Both the position numbers and the translations under genes were made by a program. DNA of 64,000 bases, taken from NCBI GenBank assembly GCA_037367405.1, contig JAZKJV010000600.1, positions 1,550,001-1,614,000 of the forward strand, written 5' to 3'. Below are positions 54,745 through 64,000 of this stretch, in pieces (the stretch's first letter is position 1; each line of letters starts with the position of its first letter). The stretch comes from Ottelia alismoides. Taxonomy: Eukaryota; Streptophyta; Magnoliopsida; Alismatales; Hydrocharitaceae. The notes under the pieces were generated by a model. It worked only from the letters and a program-made list of their open reading frames with translations. It had not been told where the DNA came from and did not search any database.

Positions 54745-57188
54745 AGCCTCCTAGAGTCAGCTGGATGTGGAATCTATTGATCATGCTCTGACTGAACTCC
54801 TCCTGCTCTCTCTTTTTTGGATCATTTTCTTTTTTCTTCCCCTTCTCCATCTGAAGGGCTCTAGGGAAGGGGATCACAGGGTCCTTCGCAGATGAAGGAC
54901 TAGGAAAAGGCCTAGATGGCTCGACGGCCGGGTCCACACATACATCAAGCACCACAGTGGGACCAGAAGAAACTAAACCTTTTCCTTTATTCACAACAGT
55001 GTTCTGAGGTACATGAACTGAAGGAAAGACAACATCTCTATCACAACAAACACCGGTGGCCTCAGTACCCCCTCGGGCTGGCTCTGCTACTGCTGCTGCT
55101 AGACGTCTCGCGGCATCAGTACCGCGGGTTGGCTCGGCTAAACGGGTGGCGTCAGTACCACCTCCTCGAACTGGTGAAGCGGCGGCCTCAGTACTACCGG
55201 TGGGATCAACATCCTTGGTGGCTTCAGTGCCACCGTCATCATCAGGAGCGGCCTCAGTACCGCTCTCCTCCTCCTCATGTGGCGCCCCGGAAGTATCCTC
55301 GTGGTGAAGCTCAGATGAGGAGCCGCCGCCTGCTGGGGTCCTACCGCTCCTAAGTGTGACAAAATCAGCATCAAATAGATCCGAAGACATATCATCAAAT
55401 GGGTCACCAGGAGTGGCAAGCTCAGTGTGTACTACCTGCTCAGATTTCCTCTTGAGGTTGTTCGGGTTTGGCTCGATCTGGGCTGGAATGGCGGCCTTCC
55501 CTCTCACCAAGTCCCGCATCTCCTGGCGGAACTCGTCCATCTCCCGTCTGAATGTGGTCTGCTGGTACGTGAGGAGGCGGGCGATGTCATCCAAAGCGGG
55601 GCTCTCGTAGGAGCCCGACGGGTAGCCTCTCTGGAGATGAGGCTGCTGGAACTGCTGCTGGTGGTAAGAGGGGTATGAGGAAGGGTGCTGCTGCTGCTGA
55701 ACTGGGTGAGCCTGATGCTCACGTCTCCACGACTGTCCCTGCTGCTGGTAGGAACGCGGACCGAAGGATGATGGCTGGTGCTGCTGGTATGCTGGGGGCT
55801 GCTGCTGCGGCTGCTGGTGATCTCTCTGCTGGGAGTACTGCCCTCCCTGACCTGACGGCTGCTGCTGGGGCTGGGCACCACCACTCCCCCACCTGAATCC
55901 GGGATGGTCTCGTCGGATCGCAGGCTGGGGGCGGTCATACCAAATCCCGTTGACATCCATCAACGGCTCGGCATCGTAGGGGGCTGGCGGAAGTACTGCC
56001 AGAGGTTGGTCCGGCTGGTAGACCACCATCTGCATCTCTGGAGATGGTGGGGACTGGTAGGTGGGCTGCGGCTGCTGGTACGGCTCCGCCTGTACAAGGT
56101 GAACCTGTCTAGGCTGCTGTAGGGAGCTGGAGCGCTGGGACGAGCTGCTGCTGCTGCCGGAGTCGCCTCGCGACTGAAGACGGGGCTGTGAAGCCGTCTG
56201 TGCCTCCTGGAGACACATGAGCTGGGTCTTCATGTCGCTTAGAGTCTGTGCCATCTGCTCCATCTGAGTGATACCCTGGCACTGCTTCTTCTCAATCAGC
56301 TCCATGCGGTCCAACTTCTCGCTGATGATACCCATGTCCGCAGCGGACGACTCTAACTGTGCTGCTGCGACTGCGGACGAACTAGATGGACCTGCATCTA
56401 CCCGTGCTATCCGTTGGTACTGCACGGGTCCTGGCTGCTGCGGCTGAGGTCTCTGTGTATATAACCGGGTCTGGGACATCACCATGTAATTCTCGGCCAT
56501 CTCCTCGAAGATGGCCCAGACCTGATCGTGATCCTTGGCGAAATAGGACCCGCCGCAAGAAGCATTCACCAGGCCCTGGAGCTCTGGTGTCAACCCACTG
56601 AAAAAGCTCTGAACAAGGTTCGGCTTCGTGATGTCGTGGTACGGGCATCTGTCTGTGAGCTCTCGGAACCTCTCCCATGCCTCGTGAAATTGCTCGTTGG
56701 GGAGCATGGAGAAGTTGCTGATCAGGGCCCTCGCTGCATTGGTCCGCCCGAGTGGATAGTACTTGTTCAAGTACTCGGTGCGGAGCTGCTCCTAGGTGTA
56801 GACAAACTTCCCCAAGTGTTTCAGCCATGTGGTTGCTCTATCTGCCAGTGAAAAGGGGAAGGCGATCATCCTGATCGTGTCCTGGTCCACGTGGCGGTCG
56901 TGGACAGTGCTGCAAATCATCAGAAACTCCTGGAGGTGGAGGTGGGGCTCCTCGGTGGCAAGTCCGTGAAAACGGGGAAGCATCTGCAGGGTGTTCGGGG
57001 GGAACATGAAGTCCCCCACGATCACCAGCACCACTACCCACTAATGCATCAGAGTCGATCCGGGGTTGTGCAACTCCCGCATCGGTCGTGGTGGTCCTCC
57101 TGCCGCGGCGGCTGCCGCTGCGGCGGCGGCGGCGGTTGCTGCTGCTGCTGCGGCTGCTGCGGCTCGTGCCTCTGCATCAGGTATCTCC
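54563..57188 (-). pseudogene. gag: Gag of element A, main part (interrupted)
   Basis: Structural protein of the particle. The Athila-type retrotransposon Gag domain spans 57034-56380, with FPFSLADRATTWL, EAWERFRELTDRCP and GGSYFAKDHDQ, and is broken by a TAG at 56794-56792 and another stop near 57043. After it come a possible coiled coil (LDRMELIEKKQ..MEQMAQTLSDM), a long glutamine/proline-rich part (55920-55640) and a tail with repeated GGT(E/D)A motifs (55050-55270). No CCHC knuckle is seen. A poly-alanine run (57100-57180) is encoded upstream. The longest open piece is 56770-54563, 735 codons. Family assignment is firm; loss of function is inferred from the stops. Confidence 0.85.
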
Positions 57189-57650
57189 TCAGGCTCGCTC
57201 TGCTCTGAGCCTCTCCAACTCTCTCCTCATCTCAATCATAAACGCTCCCTGATCGCGTAACTGCTGCTGGACTATATCAAGTGATGCGATCAGGGTGGAG
57301 TTGATCGCTCCCTGGTCTAGTACAAAATGCTCGGGCTGACGGGGGTGATCATCTGAATTGCCGGCCATGGCGATGTCTGCAAAATCAAACGAGCCCAACT
57401 CAGGTGCTGTCAAATCTGCTAATCTCTCCTCGGGCTCATGTCTCTCAGTACCAAAAGAAAGGGGATCGAGGGGGAACAGGGCGGAGTCGTACTCGGGCTC
57501 GGAGAGCTGGTCTCGGCTCTCGCAGGCCAACCTAGATGATCGGGTAGACATGCCCGAAAGCGGTGCAGCCAGAGGCTTCCTAAGAGAGCGTCTACCCATC
57601 ATCTTGATCTGGCGAGTAGTGCGGATGAGATCTGGAGAAACTATGATCAC
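57189..57650 (-). CDS. Gag N-terminal segment of element A, out of frame with the rest
   Basis: 153 codons; the likely start is the MetMet pair at about 57602-57597 rather than the first Met, because it follows the same spacing from the leader as the start in element B. It contains an acidic middle and a helix-rich end (STLIASLDIVQQQLRDQ, then EMRRELERLR) that looks like a coiled coil. The frame closes at 57189 while the downstream gag frame is already open, so one base change of length separates them. Element H has a related but poorly preserved segment. Confidence 0.65.
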   Translation of the reverse strand: MIIVSPDLIRTTRQIKMMGRRSLRKPLAAPLSGMSTRSSRLACESRDQLSEPEYDSALFPLDPLSFGTERHEPEERLADLTAPELGSFDFADIAMAGNSDDHPRQPEHFVLDQGAINSTLIASLDIVQQQLRDQGAFMIEMRRELERLRAERA

Positions 57651-58971
57651 AAAACAAACCCCCGGTTCACCAACGCAACGCGAGCTGAAGACCGTGAAAG
57701 TTCGGTCAAATTATCTTGTCGATTTTATTAGGTGAACACACAAAATATCAGAGCGCTTACGTGACCTGTTAGGATACCCGATGCTACCCCAACCGACTGG
57801 CCCGCACGAAAGAGTCGGTAATCAGTCGGGACTAGCACCAGAGGGCTCTACCTAGGGTACGGGTCACTCTCTCGCGCATCCAAACCATACAATGAGGGGG
57901 TTGCTCTCCCCAAGACAAAATTTTTAGGGTGAGCGTCTTTTAAGATCGATAGTTTCAACCAGTCCCAATTTTATGGTTTTTCTTTTTAATATTTTTCAAA
58001 TATCAAACAAACGCCTAACGAATTTTTCGGTTCTCCTGATTATTAAGTCCGAAAACAGGGGGGAGAAGTCGAAAAAGCCGATGCACAATGAAATCAATGA
58101 TGCATGCAAAGTAAGGAAGGCGTACCTGACTCCAGCACTCTACATGCAATATGATCCACGCATAAATGTAAAGACAGGAAAGAAACTACCTATATGGTGC
58201 AGCGGTGAAAGCCGAGTCCTAAACAGGCAATTTCTACTCGATAGAACCGTCTAGCTTAGTCACTCACCCTCGATCCAAAGAGTCCGGTCTAGACCCACTC
58301 CTCCTCTTCTCGACAAGTCGAGTTCAAGAGTAGCGCTTGACGGGGCAGGGTCGCGGCGCGTAGGCTCTCAGGAAAGCGACTAAGCTATTTTTATTATTGA
58401 TTTATTAGTAGGTCCAATTATCGTTCTATAGGAACAGGCAATTAATTAAGTGTGGGGATCCTACTAATTACAGCACAGTCAAGCAGAAAATCCTAAATCT
58501 AGGGGATCGAGAAAAACCGCTAAAAACCGTAAAAGGCAGTAAAAAGGAAAGAAAACAAAGCCGCGTAAAAAGCTGCGAAAACCTCCTAAGGGTCCCCCGA
58601 GCACACCGGTGCTCGGCGAAACAGACCCGCTAAGTCAACCAAGTCCAAGTCCAGTCTGAGCCCATGTATTATTACAACAATAATAATCAAATAATCCTAA
58701 TCTAACCTCACCCACTCAACTCTCTTTCTCGCTCTCTCCTGCGGCTCCGTGCAGAAGAGAGCCGCCTCCGAGTCTCGCGGTTGCGTCGGCTTCTCGAAAT
58801 CGGTCGCCTCGATCCTCGGGCCCTCGTAAGAAAAAGAACAGAGTGGTCAGACCAAATTATTATAGAAAATATCAGGAAAATATATATATATATATCTACA
58901 GAAATCTATACAAAAAGCCGCGAAACAAAAAACCGCGGAAAAACTCAAGAAAAACGACTACTAAGCCGTGC
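57651..58971 (-). other. Element A untranslated leader with conserved hairpins
   Basis: Minus-strand counterparts of the element B leader: hairpin CCGAGCAC-CGGT-GTGCTCGG (58616-58597), the TCAAGCGCTACTC..GAACTCGA..GTCGAGAAGAGGAGG block (about 58342-58301), and GGGGAGAGCAACCCCCTCATTGT-like hairpin (57913-57890). A short (TA)n run is at 58878-58895. No reading frame is supported. Confidence 0.7.
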
Positions 58972-58989
58972 TCCCCGGCAACGGCGTCA
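58972..58989 (-). other. Element A primer-binding site (tRNA-Asp)
   Basis: TGACGCCGTTGCCGGGGA on the minus strand, three bases after the 5' LTR. One mismatch to the tRNA-Asp complement, at a different position from the mismatch in element B. Confidence 0.88.
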
Positions 58990-58992
58990 TTC

Positions 58993-61900
58993 TGTTGACA
59001 CGCCAAATGATCAAGGCAAAGGTGCCTAGACGGTCGTTGCGACCTAGATCACCTGGCTATGTCAATCAAGAAAAATCGAACCACTAAATAAATCAAAAAT
59101 CAATCAAGCACGAATAGCGGTCCTGCTATGTGATTAACCTGGTATAGCACCCAGGGTCGAACTCAAGGAGCACGTATTGGCCGAGAGGCCTACGAAGTAG
59201 TCAAAATAAAAGGAGAAAATCTTTTTAGTGGTTTTAAATTTGTTTTATATTTTTTTTTGGATTTTTAAGTTTATTAAGAAAATGATAAAAACAACCAAGC
59301 ACACAATTCAACAATTTATTAAAGGTACTAAAAGTCAAGCAAAAATTCCAACAAAAATGTTTTTATGTGTTTTATATTTTGTAGTGTTTTTGGTTTTTGA
59401 GAATTTTTTGATGTTTATTTTATTTTCTAAAAATCAAAAAGTGAAGCAAACAGTGGGTACTGTCCAGCCGAGCCAAAAAGCCCTAGATAAAATATCTAAG
59501 GGCCTTAAAATGGCTTGGAGGTAATTTTTCTGTAAAGATGATAAAACAAGGAGAATTTAGGTACCAATTTTATTATTTTTGGATTTTTAATTTTTTTACT
59601 AGAATTTTTATGGGATTTTGAGTGTTTTTAAGTTTTTCGTGGTTTTCAGTGGTGAAAAATAGCCAAAACTGGCTAGAAAATCAAACTAAGCAAAACAAAC
59701 AGTGGACAATTTTTTTTTATTTTTGGACACTATTTAATATTTTTTGTGATTTTTAGAGTTAGACAGTAGCAAAACTGAGTGTTTTTGAATTTTTAAAAAT
59801 AGCAAACAAAATCAGAAATGTCCTCAAAAATCCGTGAAAATCCTACACCATGGCAGGAGCTATGCGTCAAATTCTCATTGGATTTGGAGGTGATTTGATA
59901 TTTTATTCAAAAATAAAAAGAGGGTACTGTGCACAGGGATTGAAATGCAAATGCCCAAAGTTCCGGGGTTCCCGGTGCAATTAACCCAGCAAAACACGCA
60001 CCACGCGCGTGCCTGGGGCACTCAGGGACCTAAATGTAACAAAAATAAGTCCTGAGGGCTTATTGATAACACGTACCAAAAGTCCAGGGGCCTCACTTGC
60101 AAATTACCCAAGAAATATCACACATGTGTAAGTCAAGCACGCACAGGGGTATAAGTGTAAATATCTAAAAACTTTCATTCATTTCATAGCAACCAGAACT
60201 ACAAGGGCATATGCTGCAAATAACCCAAAATATCACGTGGCGAAGCACGTGTCCACAACAGGCAAGGGTATAAATGCAAATAACATGAAGCTCAGGGCCC
60301 TCTATGCAAATAAACCTAAAACTAAACAACTAATTTAACTATTTACAGGACTAATACGAAATAAAACAAAGATAAGGGCCTAAGGGTAAATTACCCTTTA
60401 TTAACCGGAGCGGCTGGATGACTGCCACGTGTAGATCTGACGGTCCAGATGGGGGTGGCTCTCCAGCGCTGGGACTGCTCTGGCTGATCCAACGGTCGAG
60501 GCCAGGACACGTGTGGATCTGACGGTCCGGATCGAACTCCTCAGATCTGACGTCAAAGGGCGCTCCAGGAACCAACGGTAGAGATGGCGTCTGGAGCTGG
60601 AGACTGATCCAACGACGCTGGAGGATGCTGGAAGAACTGGTCCCCGGCGAGCTTCGCCAGGCTCGTGCGGGCGTTGGCCTCCTCCTCGGAGCGCTCTGAT
60701 GGTCGAAGAAGAAAGCTGGTGCTCTCATGTGTCTGCTACGATGCTCTGATGATCGGCCCGAGCTCCGCTGAGCTCGGGCGAGGTCGACGGAGCTGGTCTT
60801 CTGGCTGAATGACGGAGAGCCTCAGATGGCCCTCGTTCTGACCTGCAAAGTGAACCAAAAGACTCGCGGGTCGAGGGCAAATTGCCTCGACCCGGTTAGG
60901 CGATGTGGAGGTGGCTGGTGCGTCGGGACGGCGGGCTCTGGCGAAGGTGGTGGACGAAGGAGCCCGGTTCCCAGCTCCTGTGCGAGCTGGGTTGGGTGAG
61001 TGGGTGCAGAAGGTGCGTCGGGAGGAGGTGAAGATGTGGGTCGATTCTGATGATCTTGATGGGTGGCTGGATGATCGGAATCGAAGAAATACGTCGACGG
61101 CGAAAATTGGGCGTAACTGGAAATCGAAGGAAATGGGAAAGCTAAATGGCTACCTGAATGGTCGAAGAGACTGTGGCGGAGCTGGGGAAGCTCCCGGTCT
61201 TGGCCTCAAGGGACGTCTCGGCCCGAGGCTCAAAGCTCGCTCAGGTGGCGGAGCTACGGCGGCTACGTCGCCAGATCAATGGAATCCTCCTCCTCGCCTC
61301 GCTGCAACAGGTAGAGGCGCTCGCTGTCACTCTCGCGGTCTCTCTGGAGCTCACAGGGAAGGAAGCGAATGGCCAAAGATGGAGAGAGAAGGTGGCGGAG
61401 CAGCGGCTTTATAAGGCTAGGGGTCCGAGAAGAATGGGTCCGGGCAAGCTCAGGAGCGCGCGGATCCCGAGGGAGTGGCTCCGGCGAGGATGTCGGATGC
61501 ACGGCGAAGGATTCGGACCCGGGGTTTGGCGGATTGGTGATCGGGTCGAGCGGGTAATAATTGGAGAAATCGGGTCCGCTGCTCAGACCCGTGGGAAGTG
61601 GTCCTGGGGGGGCTAGTTGACCGGGCGGTCAACATCCCCAGGACCCAATGGAATCAGGCCACGTGGCTAAACTTTGAAGCTCAAAAATAAGGTAGCAAAT
61701 GGCCGATTTTGCAAAAACTTAAAACATGAGTTATTTTTATTTTATTTTTTTCTATTTTTTGGTGATTTTTAATTAATTTTTGGAAATAAAAATAGGCTAT
61801 ATACATAATATGTACTAGATATAGGTATATACAATATATATAGGGTTTTGATTTTTGATTTTTATATATTATTTTTATACAATTTTATCCTTATTTTTTA

Positions 61901-62598
61901 TTTTAATTTTTTATAGAATAAAATAAGGAATATAAAGGTATTTTTATTTTATTTTTATTATTTATGTACATAGGTAAAATAAATATATATACATCTATAT
62001 ACATGGTATATGTACAATGTATTTTTATATTTTTAATTTTTCTATTTTTATTTTGTTTTGATTTTTAATTGTTTTTATTTTATTTATTTACAATATATAA
62101 CATAGACTATTTACAAAAATTATAAAAATTACTTTTATATATTTACAAAGCTAAATAAATATATAGGTGTGGTTTATGTACATGATGAAAGGGAGTATTT
62201 TTTATCTTTTTGATTTTTAACTTTTTATTTTGTTTTTATATTTTTATAAATATATACAAGTATTTACAAGCATATTTTTGGGTGAGGAAAATATAGTTTT
62301 ATTTATTTACACAAATATTTACACATGAGCCCCTATCTCCCTCTACTTTGGCTTTTATGCGGTCAGGCCCATGCTGAGCCCTCCCTTGGGTTAGGTTGCT
62401 CAATATTTATTCTAAATATTTCCCTCTTTTTCTTTTTAATCTTTATTCTTTTATTTTTGCACAAAAACATGCTAATTATTGGTTTTTACACAATGCATGC
62501 TTTTGGTAATTATTTATATTTACATATATCTACATGCATTTGCAAAGGTTTTTGTAGCTAAAATATAAGAATAAAGAGTGATGAATGGGTATTCATCA
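58993..62598 (-). repeat. Element A 5' LTR
   Basis: On the minus strand it starts at 62598 with the palindromic head and ends GTCAACA at 58993. By position of the TATA box, U3 is about 1.2 kb and R plus U5 about 2.4 kb. The GC-rich section 60375-61640 holds CCAACGG motifs. Confidence 0.95.
61407..61413 (-). promoter_or_regulatory. Putative TATA box, element A 5' LTR
   Basis: TATAAAG on the minus strand inside CCTTATAAAGCC. As the 5' LTR copy, it would drive genomic RNA synthesis, with a start inferred about 30 bases downstream near 61380. Confidence 0.55.
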
Positions 62599-64000
62599 GT
62601 AATATATGAGGCTGGATCAGGTCTATCATATGTGTGTCTATCCCCAGTCGGTCGGTCCTCAGCTGGTCTATCCTCAACGGGTCCCTTCCCTCTAGCCATA
62701 TTCTTCGAATCCTCTGGGAAGGAAAAAGTCTCATAAGAACTCAGTAAAAATGTGTAGGAGAATAGATGAAAATTTGAGGCATAGGTCTGCCTCAACAGAA
62801 GGGCTGGGAGGCGAGGGAGTCTGGGTCTGACTCTCCTCGTGATGAGATGGGATCAACTCTGGAAGAGGTCCATCCCGAGTTTGTGAAGACATACGAAGGA
62901 CGATGGATTGTTGAAAGCTCACAGAGTCTGAGTACAAAATACGTTGAGTCATCATCTTCGATGTCAAAAGGATAACAAGAGAGAGCACGATGTCAAGTCA
63001 AAACACGAGTGTAAAGGCGTAACGCACACTTCGTATACAAACACAATGCAACCCTAATTTCATCAACACAACCCAGTGATGACCGTAAAATCTCGATCGT
63101 TTATCTTTTCAATTTTAGGGTTATTTGGAAAACAAGTCTTTTCACATATTATCGTGAGTTGATAGGTGCCCTAAACTTCCCCTGAATACTATTCCAAGTT
63201 CTTACAGAAAATCACCTATTCTCAATCAGTATAAGAGTAAGTACTGATCATTTCCGGCTACACGTGTTACTTGAGGACCGTGCTATTGTAGTGTACTCTA
63301 AACATCTCACTCTACTAAGGAAACCCGGACCATTTCCGGCTACCCAAGAGTCCCCACTGAAGGTTAAGTGATTAAATGTATGAACTAAGTAGTACCCCAA
63401 GAGAAATTCAAACTCTGGCTCTACCTTAAGTGTCGTCCCTCATTCATAGATATGGAGAGTACCTGTAATTCATGTGATGGGGATTTCTTTACCAAAACAA
63501 GTGAATCCTTTACGTTTAATTTTAGGTCAAATAATGTTAACAGTCCTGATTTTAGTTTTCGGTCATCTGTTTTTGTATTTTCAGAGAACGTCTAACGATT
63601 TTTTTTCTTTTTATTTTTATCCTAAATAAGCATGCACCAAAGTTGTGAGTCCTAAAACTAGCTACGAAGGTGCAAGTAGAGAAAAAATTGAAAAACCTAA
63701 GCAAACACCTAGCCTCAAAAAAACCATAGAAAACCGTCGATAAAATCACGATACAATAAAAAGTTGTTGGGGGTGCTCTGCTCCCCCAAGTGCATAGCAC
63801 TCTGTGAAACAAACCTCGAGAAAGAGAGGGAGGAAGATACAAGTTAGGATGCCCTTACAAAAATAAAAACATGGGAAAGTACCCTCTTTTTTACAAAAAA
63901 TATAAAAAATACATCACAATCAACCAACTCGCTCTACCCTTTACAATTGACTCGTAGAGAAGATGTCAATCTCTACACTCTCAATTGATTTGGCTTCCGA
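62599..64000 (-). mobile_element. Element H: decayed Athila-like element, leader and gag start (continues past the window)
   Basis: Minus-strand sequence resembling the A leader and gag start: the hairpin AGTGC-ATA-GCACT with GGGGG beside it (63783-63801), an 'ataatcacc..gttttcggactt'-like pyrimidine tract, 'gaccgtaaaatctcgatcg' (63080-63098; compare 57690-57710), and an open frame at 62988-62731 with a MetMet start near 62955. The gag-like sequence changes frame, is cut at 62599 by element A and resumes at 45053. Its 5' LTR must lie beyond 64000. Confidence 0.5.

Larger units (their letters stand above)
45054..62598 (-). mobile_element. Element A: Athila-lineage LTR retrotransposon with gag and pol, coding regions damaged
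   Basis: A complete 17.5-kb element on the minus strand: 5' LTR 62598-58993, tRNA-Asp primer site 58989-58972, leader to about 57603, gag, protease, reverse transcriptase/RNase H, integrase (to 50739), hairpin array 50610-50207, AT-rich region, conserved 3' block, polypurine tract, 3' LTR 48663-45054. GTAAT flanks it. Domain order with integrase last and no chromodomain, the FMDD box, long LTRs and tRNA-Asp primer place it in Athila. No env-like reading frame is found between integrase and the 3' LTR. LTRs differ by perhaps 1-2% by eye. Confidence 0.95.

Noticed and set aside
1..64000. Host genes, tRNA genes or CRISPR-like arrays
   Set aside because: No exon series with known domain, no tRNA with a GGTTCGANTCC box in a cloverleaf context, and the repeats seen are hairpins or transposon repeats, not CRISPR arrays.

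Overview
This window looks like nuclear DNA of a flowering plant, taken from a repeat-rich, gene-poor (possibly pericentromeric) region. I find no convincing host gene, tRNA, rRNA or snoRNA gene. Nearly everything that can be named is a transposable element. The dominant family is the Athila lineage of Ty3/gypsy LTR retrotransposons: very long LTRs (3.6-3.8 kb), a primer-binding site for tRNA-Asp, an FMDD-type reverse transcriptase, an integrase without chromodomain, and polypurine tracts of the form TAAGTATAGGGGGG. L1-type LINE tails, hAT and CACTA-like small elements and one short solo LTR fill the middle. The species cannot be named from the sequence; a monocot is a guess.

Layout. 1-8.8 kb: fragments of old Athila-type LTRs (D, E1, E2, F) in both orientations. 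8.8-12.4 kb: a decayed solo LTR (C). 12.55-26.93 kb: a minus-strand L1 LINE tail split by element B (12967-26661, + strand, target duplication CCTGC). 26.9-39.3 kb: a mosaic of small elements with unassigned AT-rich DNA, including a decayed LINE carrying an hAT element that itself carries another hAT element, each with an exact 8-bp target duplication. 39.3-45.05 kb: an LTR fragment and the LTR, primer site and leader of a decayed + strand element (G). 45.05-62.6 kb: element A (45054-62598, - strand, target duplication GTAAT), inserted into the gag region of another minus-strand element (H), which resumes at 62599 and runs off the window.

How the parts relate. Element A carries gag, protease, reverse transcriptase/RNase H and integrase, each recognisable but interrupted by a few stops and frame changes. 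Element B is the same lineage by primer site, leader, polypurine tract and 3' region, but encodes only one long reading frame: a novel proline/tyrosine-rich N-terminus, the Athila protease and an acidic tail with repeated FVPFxFD motifs. It lacks reverse transcriptase, RNase H and integrase. B therefore looks like a non-autonomous partner mobilised by an A-like element.

The most interesting signals are non-coding and shared by A and B although their LTRs and genes have diverged: (1) an array of perfect hairpins downstream of the genes, each ending in a copy of the polypurine tract; (2) a fold-back in which one arm can pair with either of two partners; (3) a ~1.1 kb block before the 3' LTR, conserved including its stop codons; (4) leader hairpins with paired base changes across up to four elements. 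Together they suggest a conserved RNA/priming architecture in this retrotransposon group.
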